The position numbers were made by a program, and so were the translations under genes. A stretch of 64,000 nt of DNA from Cladobotryum mycophilum. Taxonomy: Eukaryota; Ascomycota; Sordariomycetes; Hypocreales; Hypocreaceae. The notes beneath the pieces were generated by a model. The model was not told where the DNA came from, ran no database searches, and saw only the letters and a program-made list of their open reading frames with translations. The stretch lies in NCBI GenBank assembly GCA_036429605.1, contig CM071590.1:2170001-2234000 (forward strand). Reading direction: 5' to 3'. Below are positions 36,008 through 46,770 of the stretch, one piece after another; within the stretch, counting starts at the first letter, position 1, and every line of letters begins with the position of its first letter.

Positions 36008-37819
36008 ATGCCACGACCAGCAACGAGGGGGCGACCTGCTCCCGCTCGAGCTTCGAGAGCGCCACCACGATCTCCAAGTCCAGAACCGGGAAAAGATAAC
36101 AATAACAATAATGCGATTGAACAGAAAGGGCAGGATAGAGGCCGCACCAGGACAAGCCGATCAGCGGGAAAGTTAAGCATGGAAGAGGAGGAAGCCATTC
36201 GAACTGCCACCCGTAGCCGTGATGCGGCACTCGATCGACTAGCCAACGAGGATGCAACAACTAGCGGTAACAACGGTAGAGACGGATCTTCAGGGGGGTC
36301 AGTGGAAGTGGGACGGCGAATCATGGAGACACCAGCGCATCGCAGGGACACAACAGGATTGGATTTGGCAGACGACAGCATATTTGGCGATTTGGATGAT
36401 AGCTTTGCGGATGGGGAGATGCCCCAAGGCTTACGCTCTACCGACACCTCAATCATTTCATTGAGCAACTTTAGAACCAGGTCGCGCCAGTCAAGCTTTA
36501 TTGGGCGTAACGATCCCCCTATTCGACCAAGCAGCAGAGGAGGAACCACACCAGGCTTCGCTTCCTCATTCAATATCGGCGCTTTCAGGAGGCGTGCAAG
36601 GGAGCCGAGTATCCTGGGCACCTCTCGAAAGCCATTGCAGGAGCCGTCGAAAACAGTTCAAAACACTGAGCTGGAGAGCGAGAGCGAAAGCGAAGACGAT
36701 TTCGAGCCTGAAGCTGAATCTACTCCACTAAATAATCGACGAAAGACCAGACAGAGCGAGGAGCTCAGACGAGCGTCATCACCAGAGGCCCCGGAATCAT
36801 CAAACCCCAAGAAGCGCAAGAGCGAGGACGCACACCACAGCAGTATTCGGCCAGATAAAGTATCGCGAACGGAGACGGCAGATGAGGTTATTGAGGCTAG
36901 TGACTCTGAACTTTCAGACGCTCCTTCTCCGCCTCAACATCCAGAACAAGACAGCGACTCGGAGCTATCAGAACTCTCTTCTCCCCAGGAACTCCCTGGG
37001 TTTTTCCAGAGACCAGTTACGCCAATCAACGACGACGAGATCAATGCCCCGCCTGCCAGCAGTGGATCAGAAGGGGAAGACATATGGCCAGATATCCGTA
37101 CCTTGGCAAAGAAACGCCGCAGGCCTTCTGTCACTACGCCCTCGAAACTAGACAACTTATCCGACATCTCCTCACCACCATCACTCACCCACTCGCCGAA
37201 TTTCGAAGAAGCCCGGGGGAGGGGGCGCGGCCGACCCGCACCTCGACAGCAAACCTCGCCCAAACTCACAACGGCCGACCTTACGAGTTTACTTCCCAAA
37301 CGTCGATACAAGAAGGCGCGCGATCCGTTGGGCCTCGATAGCGACGAGGAACTGGATGCCACCGACCTCGGCGACGAAGACGATGAGCTTTCTTACTTGG
37401 ACACACAGGCTGCTCGGCGGAGGAAAGGGAGTCGGCCACCTAGCAGGGCTACTTCAGCACGCCCTGCGTCTAGAGGCGGACGGGCGCCCGCGTTGAAATC
37501 GAAACAGGCTCAAGCCTCAAAAAGACCTGCTCCGCGGAATGCCGAGTCTTATTCACGCCGGTCTTCAGACAAGGAGAATGAAGATGACAATAGTGAGGAG
37601 AGAGGGGAGGAGGATGAGGCGGGAGAGGATGCGGAAGAGGAGAGTCGGTTCATGCCTTTGGCGGATGATACATTCGATGCCGGTGCCGCCACTTCATCCG
37701 GCGAGACCCTCTCTGCCGACGAGCTGAAACAGGCGTCGAGGAAGTTTAAGGAAGTAGACAGGTGGGAACTCGAGTACGAGGAGGTTACGGAGACTTCATC
37801 GCCTCAAGATGGCAGATGA
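36008..37819 (+). CDS. unrecognised, disordered, acidic/basic nuclear-type protein
   Basis: I do not recognise this gene. The frame is a clean 603 codons, well supported by length and codon pattern. The N-terminus is Arg/Pro/Ala-rich with RG repeats (MPRPATRGRPAPARASR). A patch at about 140-200 with ISLSNFRTRSRQSSF and SSFNIGAFRRRAREPS looks conserved. Acidic Ser-Asp-Glu runs alternate with basic patches; DSELSDAPSP and DSELSELSSP resemble CK2 sites or SUMO-interacting stretches. Residues about 415-455 read DLTSLLPKRRYKKARDPLG then an Asp/Glu run, and the C-terminus has ASRKFKEVDRWELEYEEVTE. Such alternation is usual in chromatin or DNA-repair adaptors. It converges on TIP41 with 345 bp between stops. 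Confidence 0.75.
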   Translation: MPRPATRGRPAPARASRAPPRSPSPEPGKDNNNNNAIEQKGQDRGRTRTSRSAGKLSMEEEEAIRTATRSRDAALDRLANEDATTSGNNGRDGSSGGSVEVGRRIMETPAHRRDTTGLDLADDSIFGDLDDSFADGEMPQGLRSTDTSIISLSNFRTRSRQSSFIGRNDPPIRPSSRGGTTPGFASSFNIGAFRRRAREPSILGTSRKPLQEPSKTVQNTELESESESEDDFEPEAESTPLNNRRKTRQSEELRRASSPEAPESSNPKKRKSEDAHHSSIRPDKVSRTETADEVIEASDSELSDAPSPPQHPEQDSDSELSELSSPQELPGFFQRPVTPINDDEINAPPASSGSEGEDIWPDIRTLAKKRRRPSVTTPSKLDNLSDISSPPSLTHSPNFEEARGRGRGRPAPRQQTSPKLTTADLTSLLPKRRYKKARDPLGLDSDEELDATDLGDEDDELSYLDTQAARRRKGSRPPSRATSARPASRGGRAPALKSKQAQASKRPAPRNAESYSRRSSDKENEDDNSEERGEEDEAGEDAEEESRFMPLADDTFDAGAATSSGETLSADELKQASRKFKEVDRWELEYEEVTETSSPQDGR

Positions 37820-38164
37820 TGGGACAAGAGCGAGAAAGAGGAACAAAAAAGGAGGGGAAACACCGATGTGTGTTCATGTCATGTAGATAATGCGATTTCA
37901 CCCAAGGGAGTTCTATCAGGAAGAAAAAAGGGGAGGAGCGGGGAGAAAAGGCGTTGGTTTGGCTGCATTTGTTATTTTTGTTGATATCACGCAAACATTC
38001 CCCTCGAGAGAATGGCTACAAGATCGCTCTCTGGTTGCAAAAAACGTACCCCGCCTAAAATGGACATATTAATATCAAGACCTTTTTTTAACGCCCATGT
38101 ATTATGCCTCGCTCCCCTTTTTTGGTCCTACTTGTGTGTATGTGTTCACCTTTGCTTCGTTTCG
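37820..38164. other. convergent 3' spacer
   Basis: 345 bp between the unrecognised gene and TIP41, with A/G-rich and T-rich runs compatible with 3' UTRs. Confidence 0.6.
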
Positions 38165-39112
38165 TCAAATTTGTACCGGTAGAGATATGGCTTCTACCCG
38201 CTGCTCTACAACCTTGAGCAGTGGATCGAGAATGTTGGGTTCTCGTAATGCGACGGTGATGTCATCGGGATGTCTCCCTGAGAGGAACAAGGCCTAAGTG
38301 AAACCAGGGTTAACAAAAAAGAAGACCTTCAGCAATTTGTTCCAGGGGAAGGGGGAGGGGGATCTTCATACCCTCGTTACATCGGCGAAGCTCGCCTCCT
38401 TGGCCGTGTACTCGCGAAGCACCTCGTCCGTCTCAAAGTCGATATAGACTCTAGTATCCCGTATCCGCACCAGGACGCTGTCCAGACGCATGAACAGGCG
38501 GCACAGCAGGAGCATGCGCTTTTCGTGGACCCTAAGCTTGGCGCTGTACACGGAGATGCCGTTGTCGTCTAGCTCGCTCTCGTAGAGGACCACCTCGTCG
38601 AAGAAGAGGATGGGGTCGCGGCGCTTGAGCAGCTCAATAGGTATCTGCTTCTCCGTGGGCCGAAAGTCCAACCCTTCTTCTTTTGTCGTTGTTGTTGTTG
38701 TTGTGGCATTCTCGACGGTGCCGGCGTACGTCGTCGAGTAGCTCCAGTCGTACGGCTTGACCACCTCTTTGATGTTCTGCGTCGTCTCCTCGCGCGTGCT
38801 CTCCCAGTCCCTCGCGTAGGCGACCCGGAGCATGTTCTTGTCCGTCTTGTCGACCGTGTCGAGGGCGTCGGCGGTGTTGAAGGCGAGGGTCCAGTTGGTG
38901 GGCGTGTGGGTGACGGACACGAGGTTATCGCCGAATATCATCTCGGGGACGGGGATGCCGAGCCTCTTCTCCAGGTCGTCGATGGCGCTGGACTTGGAGA
39001 TGGGGAGCTTGCGCGTCGAGATGCGGAAGCGGGTTTGGGTATGTGTGGTTGTGGCGGCGGCGAGGGTCTCGGGGGATGGGTAGGGCTCGTTGGGTGAGGT
39101 TATATGGTTCAT
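38165..39112 (-). CDS. TIP41: TIP41-like protein (TOR signalling, PP2A/Tap42 partner)
   Basis: Tip41 binds Tap42 and promotes release of PP2A-type phosphatases when TORC1 is inactive. Exon 1 is 39112-38372 and exon 2 is 38293-38165; the 78-nt intron is phase 0 (GTATGA to CTTAG). The product is 289 residues. The family core is clear: PEMIFGDNLVSVTH, DWSYSTTYAGT, PIELLKRRDPILFFDEVVLYESELDDNGIS and MRLDSVLVRIRDTRVYID. The second exon adds GRHPDDITVALREPNILDP and a final helix; without it the frame would stop after two codons past the donor. A short (TTG)n tract on the plus strand codes for a Thr run in the middle. It is divergent from the Aurora gene. Confidence 0.93.
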
Positions 39113-40308
39113 TGTGAAAAGAAAAGAAAGAAAAAAAGATGATTTTTTTTTATAATAATTGTGCTGCTTTAATGGATTGGGATTATCTGAGGCTCCTGTT
39201 CAATGTTTGAAAACAAAGGTGAAGTTGCTGCTATAGCTCAAGGGGTGACGAGGCTTGGTGATGCAGAATGTGGTGATGTGAGGCGAGGCCAAGCTATGGT
39301 GGGGTTAAGTGTGTGTGTGTGTTGGTTCGATAGCGGGGTGAAGTAGCTGGCGACTTCCAGGTTATGAGATCTGCATATCAAACTTAAAGTTGTTCCTATT
39401 TAAGTACGTTGGAATAAGATTAAATGCATATATACCTAAGTACCTAGTAGGTTCAAGGTCCCTAAGAGATAATAATAGGTAATCGATTATCGTAAATATT
39501 TGCATATATATAGAATAATAATCTACTACCAAGTCAAATCATCTTTGGCAGGTTGGAAGAACTACACTTGTACCTCAACATTCATAGAGGGTGCAAAACA
39601 TCACACAATCTACAAAATACATCACGGCTGATCAAGATTATGATAAGCTACAAGGATTTATTAATAATGCTGTTTATAGGGAGCTTAGAAGATTGGTAGA
39701 ATGTAGGATGACACCCTCTTTGAGAATGTTGCACTAGGTTATCGATGATTTATATGGCGATGTATGATATGACGGACTTCTTTTTTTGACAGGTGGCTGG
39801 CTAACCTACACTTGTTAGCCTAGGTGCTACAATGGTTGACTTGGATGTTGCGCTAATTAGTAAGAATACAGAGCAGACCCCTTCTGAATGAGTTCAATCT
39901 TAAGTCTTTGATAATTTAGTGAGTGCCAGATAGTTTCATTATCTACAGTTTGATTCTTCTTTATAGCATATACTACGAGTAACATATCGCATATTCATAG
40001 TAACGAATCACCTGCTGCTTTCTGTTGTTTTTTATGTTGTGCCTCGGGTTTCGCCAGCAACGGCAGACACTTGCATCTCTCCCTGCGATTCGTTCTAGAC
40101 CCTGTCGCCGGATGCACCAGCCACCTTAGTCAGCCCGCGAACGTTTTTTTAACCAGTTGTCCTAGCAACCACAGACCGCATGTAATCAGATCCATGTCTT
40201 GCCTACCCAGTACTTCAAGGACCGCCCATTGCCTCGACCAAGTTCTCCTCTCCCTAACTCCAATTCCTCAGTATCTAGAGCTTCGCCAAGCCTAGCCTCA
40301 CAGCAAAT
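39113..40308. promoter_or_regulatory. divergent region TIP41 / Aurora with AT-rich island
   Basis: A 1.2 kb gap between divergent starts. The central part (about 39360-40020) is clearly more AT-rich than other noncoding DNA in the window. The 280 bp before the Aurora start is a normal pyrimidine-rich leader. Confidence 0.6.
39360..40020. other. AT-rich island
   Basis: Roughly two thirds A+T by eye, rich in TA steps and stop codons. One 49-codon frame is open on the plus strand at about 39590-39736. It may be an eroded, possibly RIP-mutated mobile element, or simply AT-rich promoter DNA; no family is recognisable. Confidence 0.4.
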
Positions 40309-41584
40309 ATGACTACACGTACGCTTGAGTCCCGCTTTGAGCACATGTCCGTCCAGGATGAAAATGACACCGGCGAGACCTCAAAGCTCTACTCTAAATC
40401 AAAGGTAAGAAGACGGCGGTCTAACGGGGGTTGTTCCCAAACGCTTCGGAAATGCTAATGGGAACAGGTGCCAACGGCTTCGAGCACCAAACTTCCGAGC
40501 CATTTCAAGGTCGCCCTTCAATCGCAGAGCAACAATGCCGTGGCAACCGTGAAGCTCCCTTCACAGGCTGCTCAGCTAAAACCCCCTACCTCTCCAACAT
40601 CAAGAAAACCCCTTCCCGTAGCGCAGCCGCGTGTTGCCGAGGAAGACGCCGAAGAGGCTCCATCCTCTTCGCTGCTCGACCAAACCAAGATACCTAAGCA
40701 ATTCCACCTCGGCATGTTCGAGATAGGGCGGCCGCTCGGCAAGGGCAAGTTTGGACGCGTCTACCTTGCCCGGGAGCGAACAAGCGGATTCATTTGCGCG
40801 CTAAAGGTGCTGCACAAGGAGGAGCTGCGAGACGGAAACGTTGAGAAGCAGGTCAGACGAGAGATTGAGATTCAAAGCAACCTGCGACACCCAAACATCT
40901 TGCAGATGTACGGCCACTTCCACGATAGCAAGCGCATTTTCTTGATCCTCGAATTTGCTGGCAAGGGTGAATTATATAAGCACCTGCGCCGGGAAACCAA
41001 GTTCCCCGAGTGGAAGGCAGCCCAGTATATCGCTCAGATGGCCTCAGCACTGCGATACCTACACCGAAAACATGTTATCCATCGTGATATCAAGCCTGAG
41101 AATATTCTCGTTGGCATCCACGGGGAGATCAAGATTTCCGATTTCGGCTGGAGCGTCCACGCCCCTAACAATCGACGAAAGACGCTATGCGGTACTCTGG
41201 ACTATCTCCCCCTGAAATGCTCAAGCCTGGCTCCTCAGACAACTACTACAATGAAAAAGTCGACCTATGGAGTTTGGGTGTTTTGACCTATGAGTTTCTC
41301 GTTGGCGAGGCTCCATTTGAGGACAGCCCAATCATGACACAGCGAAGGATCGCTCGTGCAGACATGAAGATCCCCAAGTCCGTCAGTCCGGAGGCTGCTG
41401 ATCTTATTAAGAAGGTATGTGATGTCCTCTTTTTGCAACGTTGAAGGATTCGGCTAACCATCAACAGCTCTTAGTTCTTGACCCCGAGAAGAGAATTCCG
41501 CTCGACGACATCCAGCACCACCCATGGATTGTCAAGTTCTGTGTGAAGGGAGAGCGAGCTACTAACCGCGAGAAGAGCATCTGA
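40309..41584 (+). CDS. IPL1: Aurora kinase (Ipl1/Ark1 type), frame broken at a C run
   Basis: Catalytic subunit of the chromosomal passenger complex, acting at kinetochores and the spindle midzone. Exons: 40309-40404, 40468-41414 and 41468-41584 (phase 0 junctions). The kinase domain starts near residue 116: GKGKFGRVYLA, CALKVL, HRDIKPEN, ISDFGWSVHAPNNRRKTLCGT, which is the Aurora signature with the activation-loop Thr. Right after LDYLP the frame breaks at the five-C run 41208-41212; downstream the other frame resumes PEMLKPGSSDNYYNEKVDLWSLG. One more C gives the invariant LPPEM and a protein of about 386 residues, ending LLVLDPEKRIPLDDIQHHPWI and a short tail. As written, translation would stop within the P+1 loop and lose the C-lobe. 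The gene converges on ATP23. Confidence 0.9.
41208..41212 (+). other. frame break in Aurora kinase at a C5 run
   Basis: The context is TAT CTC CCC CTG. Protein kinases of this family require Pro-Pro-Glu-Met here, which needs six C. The interrupted motif is essentially invariant, so the expected reading is unambiguous. Confidence 0.93.
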
Positions 41585-41892
41585 ATTATTCAAGCATGAT
41601 GTGAAATGTTGTATGGCAGACGGGATGGAGTTTGGGTTGCAACCATTGATTGGATCATACATACTAATGACTTTGCATATGAAGGAGTCGCAGGAGTCTT
41701 TTTCTTGTTTCATTCTTTTTGGAAGGATTTTATGGCAAACGCAGAGAGAACTGCGCGCAGTATTTGTTCTCTGGGTATCATTAATAGCGTTGAGTGATAA
41801 AGTTGAGAGTCATGTCTTTGAGACTTGATGGGAGCCCGTCATATCGTACATTATTTGTGTAGACTTCTTATACATTGTCATCATCCGTGCGT

Positions 41893-42758
41893 TCATCTGT
41901 AGACCTCGTCAAATGGTCTAGTGTCTGAGAAACATGAATCCCACACTTCGTTTACGACCTTTGTGGCTTGTACATCGTCTTTGCATCGTGGCCTGGCCAT
42001 GACGGATTGGATGGCTCTCGTGCGGACGCAGTGTTGAAACTGTTGTGTCAAGGACCAATTGCCTCTCGTGAAGGCTTCCCGTGTCCATCTGCATTCTCCA
42101 CTGAGCATCGATGCACGGATCTGTTAAACATAGTCAGCCACCTTTTCTTTTCTTCTTTTCTTTTCTTTCGTTCTCTGTTGACATCACTGACCTCTGTGCA
42201 AGCTGCATGTTTCAAGTCCTTGTCGCCCGTCCAGTCCACCTTCCAGCGCAGGTGATCCCATGCATGCACCATTTCGTGCGCCAGCGTATCCTCCAGGTGT
42301 TTACGATCGCGGATCTCGTTGGCGCAGAGGAGGATGCCGTGATTCGGGCTGAAGCCACCGGATTGACGGTGTACCTGGCCGTCGTCCTCCAGGCGGGCAG
42401 GGCAGCGTCTGCATACGACGTTGGAAGGGTCTAGCCTGCCGTTCAGGTCCGCAATCTTACCCGACATGAATCGTATGAGAGGGGAGTAGGTGAAGAGCCA
42501 GTCGCGGTAATCGTCGCACCGCTTACAGTCCCTCTCCTCGTGGACCTTGTATCGCCATTCCCGGTAGTGGAACTGGCCCTCTGGAGTCATCTGCCCAGAC
42601 AGTATTCTGAAGTAGTTCATCCACCATTTGATCTTGGGGTCGAACCCGGTTCGGGCCGGGTCATTGAGGACTTCTCGGGGAGTTTTCGGGCCGGCAGAGG
42701 GAGAGGATGAGGAAGAAGCCTCTGGGGAAGGCGTCGGTGATGCGTCACCTTGCGCCAT
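41893..42758 (-). CDS. ATP23: mitochondrial inner membrane protease ATP23
   Basis: Intermembrane-space metalloprotease that matures Atp6 and chaperones F0 assembly. Exon 1 is 42758-42192 and exon 2 is 42120-41893; the 71-nt intron is phase 0 (GTCAGT to TTTAACAG). The frame opens one codon earlier with GTG, so the first ATG is 42758. The product is 264 residues. It has the zinc-protease motif HEMVH (about 161-165), paired cysteines (CKRC, CRRC), and the well conserved C-terminal part IRASMLSGECRW and VNEVWDSCFSDTRPFDEVYR. The length matches fungal ATP23 (220-270 residues). It ends 308 bp from the convergent Aurora gene. Confidence 0.95.
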
Positions 42759-44272
42759 CACGGAGGGCGGGGGGATGGAGGGATGGAGGGTTGGAGGGTT
42801 GGATTGAAACGGGGATGAGCGACTATAGCAGGCCTCGGTATGTTCTGATTAAGGACCTGTATGTATCAGACACGACGCATGGGTGTGAAGATGAGCATGA
42901 GCATGAGATTGGGGTCGGGCAAATCCGGTACAAGAGAAAATCGGGCTGTTGCAATAATTGCAGTCCCAATCGCAATGTCGTAATGCACCGACCTTGTTCC
43001 TCGTCTGGTTGGACGAGTGAGCATCAAAAATTCTGCCAGCGCTGTGGTGTATGTAGCAGGAAGAGAAAAAATTGGGCGGTGAGATCAACCCACGGACATG
43101 GAAGCTTTTAATCCTTGTATATGATTCAAGAGTCCTTGGCACTTATACATTTGATTCATTACAATAATCTTATCAATCTTACAGTTTTCCTTCTTCCCAA
43201 TGACGAAATACTACCTCTATAGTTATTTTATATCCGTATATTCATGGGTTTCGGTATATGTATTTTGATGGTATATACGGCCAAGTCCGCAGCATGAGAC
43301 ATTCAGGGATCGGAGAGCCTCTATGCTTTCGTATTCCAAGTACCTATAGTTCAGTGCATTCAGGGCAATGACAGCAGCACTTTTCTTTGTCTTAGCATTC
43401 TAAAGGCCGTTTCTTCAATGTCCCATCAAGCCCGCCTTAGTAAGTGTCAAGCCACTCGTAGTAATACTGCGTCGAAAATATCAGTTGTCAATTCTAATGC
43501 TGGATGAGTGCAGTAGTCGAATGCATCGTAACGCCTCCAGGGCTGTTTACTTGCCTAGCCTCCCATGTGATTGTGTACTAAAATAGGTACGAGCCGTTGG
43601 CTGACGATCCATCCTTTCACAAGGAACCCATCACAAGCTTTTAATGAAAATAAATAAATAAATGCATCTTTATGAAAATAATATGGACCTGCCTACTACC
43701 AAGGTACCTATTCAGCGTCCAGTGTCCAGTGTTCACTGTCCACTGTCTACCTCTGTCTTGGGCACATGTTCCTTTTTTTTTTTGGGCATCCACTTGTATA
43801 CTTATCCACCTCTACTCCATATGTACCTATTATAGCTCGATCGAACTTGTCTTCCTTGTTTCTTAACTGTACTGTTTGTTTCACAGCGTCTCAAGGCTCC
43901 AGATTTCTTGAACATCCCGGGTTGGATACTACATGCAAGCTACTTGAACTCTGTTAAGAGTAACTTGGCCAGCAACTCAAAACTCCTCCATTTCTCATGT
44001 GGCGCTAATCATTCTCCACGATCCCACTAAGACGTCCATGTCTCAGTCTGCATTAAAAAGGCCCATTTCCGAAAAAGCGGACCGTGACATCCCTATCCCC
44101 TTTTTACCCTCACGTCCCAAGTCATCATCCATCAACACTCAGACTCATCACTCTCAACGGGCCACGGCTCCTCCATCAGCTTATCCACATTTCCCGCAGA
44201 TTTTCGATTCACCGGTGTATTTAATTTTTTGAATTTTTTTTTGTCAGTACTCATTGCATAATTTACAGTGCA
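42759..44272. promoter_or_regulatory. divergent region ATP23 / PRO1
   Basis: A 1.5 kb gap between divergent starts. A 64-codon open frame at 44038-44232 lies in the presumed PRO1 leader. No other gene seen. Confidence 0.55.
44038..44232 (+). other. candidate upstream open frame in the PRO1 leader
   Basis: ATG followed by 63 further codons (starting MSQSALKRPISEKADRD), stopping 40 bp before the PRO1 start and out of frame with it. If transcribed in the PRO1 leader it would limit initiation at PRO1. No homology is recognised. Confidence 0.3.
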
Positions 44273-46033
44273 ATGGTCAACATGTCGACTGAAACGGTAC
44301 CTCAAGGTAAGTAAGCCTAGGAAGTGAAACCCTGAACGCAGAATATTACGTGGGATTATGTGGACATGAAGAAATATGTGTTGATGGGTTCGGGGACTTG
44401 AAATGCTATTAATACTCATGTAGAGCGCTCTTTATTTGCTCCTACAGTGGCATTGCGGTACTTTTCTCTCTCTGTTTAATACAATTCACTAACTTTTTCC
44501 TGTGGTAAACGTCGCAGAGATGAAACGACCCAGACCTCTCACCGTTGTCATCAAGTTGGGTGAGTGTTGTGCTAAAAACCTACGTCTTCTGCTCCTAGAA
44601 CCACCTCTAACGAGGAGAAACAGGGACGAGTTCCATCGTGGACGAGAAAACACACGAGCCTCTGCTTCCCATCCTCACCCTCATCGTGGACACGGCCGTC
44701 AAGCTCAGGAAGGATGGCCATAAGGTGGTCATTGTCTCCTCTGGAGCCATCGGTGTCGGCCTGAGACGTATGGACGTGGCCAAGCGTCCTAAGCACCTGG
44801 CTCAGCTTCAAGCATTGGCGGCAATTGGCCAGTGTCGACTGATTAGCCTCTGGGATAGCTTATTTGCCCATCTTTCACAGCCTGTCGCCCAGATTCTGCT
44901 CACAAGAAACGACATTGCTGATGTATTTCACCGCCTCTTGCTACACTCTCTGTTTGTACTTGCTTCGCTAACAAAACCCTGCTTTAGCGAACGAGATATA
45001 TCAATGCCCAAAACACTTTCCATGAACTGCTGGACATGGGTGTGATTCCTATTGTGAACGAAAATGACACTCTGGCCGTCTCTGAAATTAAGTTTGGCGA
45101 CAACGACACACTTTCTGCCATCACTGCCGCCATGATTCACGCAGACCTGCTGTTCCTCATGACAGATGTTGATTGTCTATATGACAAGAACCCTCGTCAT
45201 CACCCGGACGCCAAGCCCATTGAAATTGTCGAGGACATTTCAGAGCTTGAAGCTGATGGTTGGTCCTTCTCCCATAACCCTTATGAACCAATGCTTACCC
45301 AAACATAGTATCAAGCGCGGGTTCAGCCTTGGGCACTGGCGGCATGAGCACCAAGATCATTGCTGCAAGACTTGGAACATCAGCTGGTGTTACAACAATC
45401 ATCACCAGGTCGTCGAACCCCGGTAACGTTCTCAATATCGTTCGATACCTCAACCAGGTTGGGAAGACAACATCCTCACCACCCACACCACCATCTCCAA
45501 GCCAAGCTTCCGATCAAATTGATCAGTCGACCATGTCTCTGAATTTGATGGCTCAGTCAGAACCTGTGTGGGAAAAGGTGGCTCCCCCACCTCTGCACAC
45601 AAGATTTCTTCCTTCGCTCGACCCCATTCGGGATCGACACTTCTGGCTGTTGCATACACCAAGCCCTCATGGTACCATTTACATCGATCAAGGTGCTGAA
45701 CGAGCCCTGTTGGGCAAGGCCAGTCTGTTGCCTGTTGGCGTAATAGGCGTCGAGGGCAACTTTGCTCAGCAGGAGGTCATTCGACTGGTGACTGTTAAGC
45801 GACGACAAAACCCAGGGCCCGGTGAAAAGCGCTGGGAAGGCACGCCTCAAGAAATCGGAAGGGCCATTGTCAACTATGCGGCTCCTGAGATCATGAGAAT
45901 CATGGGCCACCGAAGCACGGATATTCGAGGCCTCTTGGGATACGCTGACAGTGAATACGTGGCTCATCGTTCGCATATCAGCATTTTCAGACAGCCAAGT
46001 AGGGCCAGCACGCCTACGCGGGAACTTCGTTGA
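44273..46033 (+). CDS. PRO1: glutamate 5-kinase (PRO1) with C-terminal PUA domain
   Basis: First enzyme of proline synthesis: phosphorylates glutamate to gamma-glutamyl phosphate. Exons: 44273-44306, 44518-44559, 44624-44922, 44988-45258 and 45309-46033; product 456 residues. The small first exon rests on GTAAGT at 44307 and the acceptor GTCGCAG at 44517 (211-nt intron); a start at the Met codon 44520 is also conceivable. Kinase motifs: TVVIKLGTSSIV, VVIVSSGAIGVGLRRM, LLTRNDI, NTFHELLDMGVIPIVNENDTLAV, KFGDNDTLSA, LLFLMTDVDCLYDKNP and GTGGMSTKIIAARL. The PUA domain is near 330-430 (GTIYIDQGAERALLGKASLLPVG). No glutamyl phosphate reductase part is fused, as usual in fungi. Confidence 0.93.
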
Positions 46034-46770
46034 TTTGAGCAGCACAGAGGCCCATCAGGCGTAACGGTGATATTCTGATTTATGTGATTTACGAAAGAAT
46101 GGTTGACAGGTTATGGGTTGAATGGTTCATGGCTTTTTTTTTGTTTCTAGATGTATCTATAGATTGTCTTTTCTTCTTCTTCATTGGATTCTGGCGCATA
46201 TTGGGCTCAGAGCAGTCCTGCAAACAATTATTCATGCTCGAGTTAGAAGAAACACCCATCATACCTTTTTGTCGCCCATTGTTAGGCCATTCAAGGCAGA
46301 GTTAATTAATGAAAACGGCGTTCTCTAGTTGCTTCAAATTCCCGGACCCCATTCCTGTGATCACGATCATGCCCACTTGCTTTTCTATGGATTGTGTAGC
46401 GATAATCATTCAGGGGAAATGAAAATAGCCCCTATCGTGATGGACATTCGCAGTGGAGGCGCCAGACTATTTGCACCCCGCCATTTATAGTGGTTTGACC
46501 AACTGTAGGTTAGCGTTACAGTCTGTGTGTGCAGCCTAGGTTGGCACCTCAGGTTTCCTACAGCACCATGGAGGGGTAATTCAACCCTCAGCGACGAATC
46601 GACAGGCCGCAAGCAGACCTTTTACTGTTGTGGCAGTCACACAACTAAGAACCTGGAACTGTCTAGATCTTTGTCCCTCTTTTTCCCCCACCATCCATCT
46701 CAGAGGAAACAGTGCGGTCCGAGTTTTGTGACTCACGCACTCTCCTCGACGTCAACTCCAACATTAGTGG
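46034..46770. other. spacer PRO1 / GRS1
   Basis: A 737-bp tandem gap holding the PRO1 3' end and the GRS1 promoter and leader. No gene seen. Confidence 0.6.
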
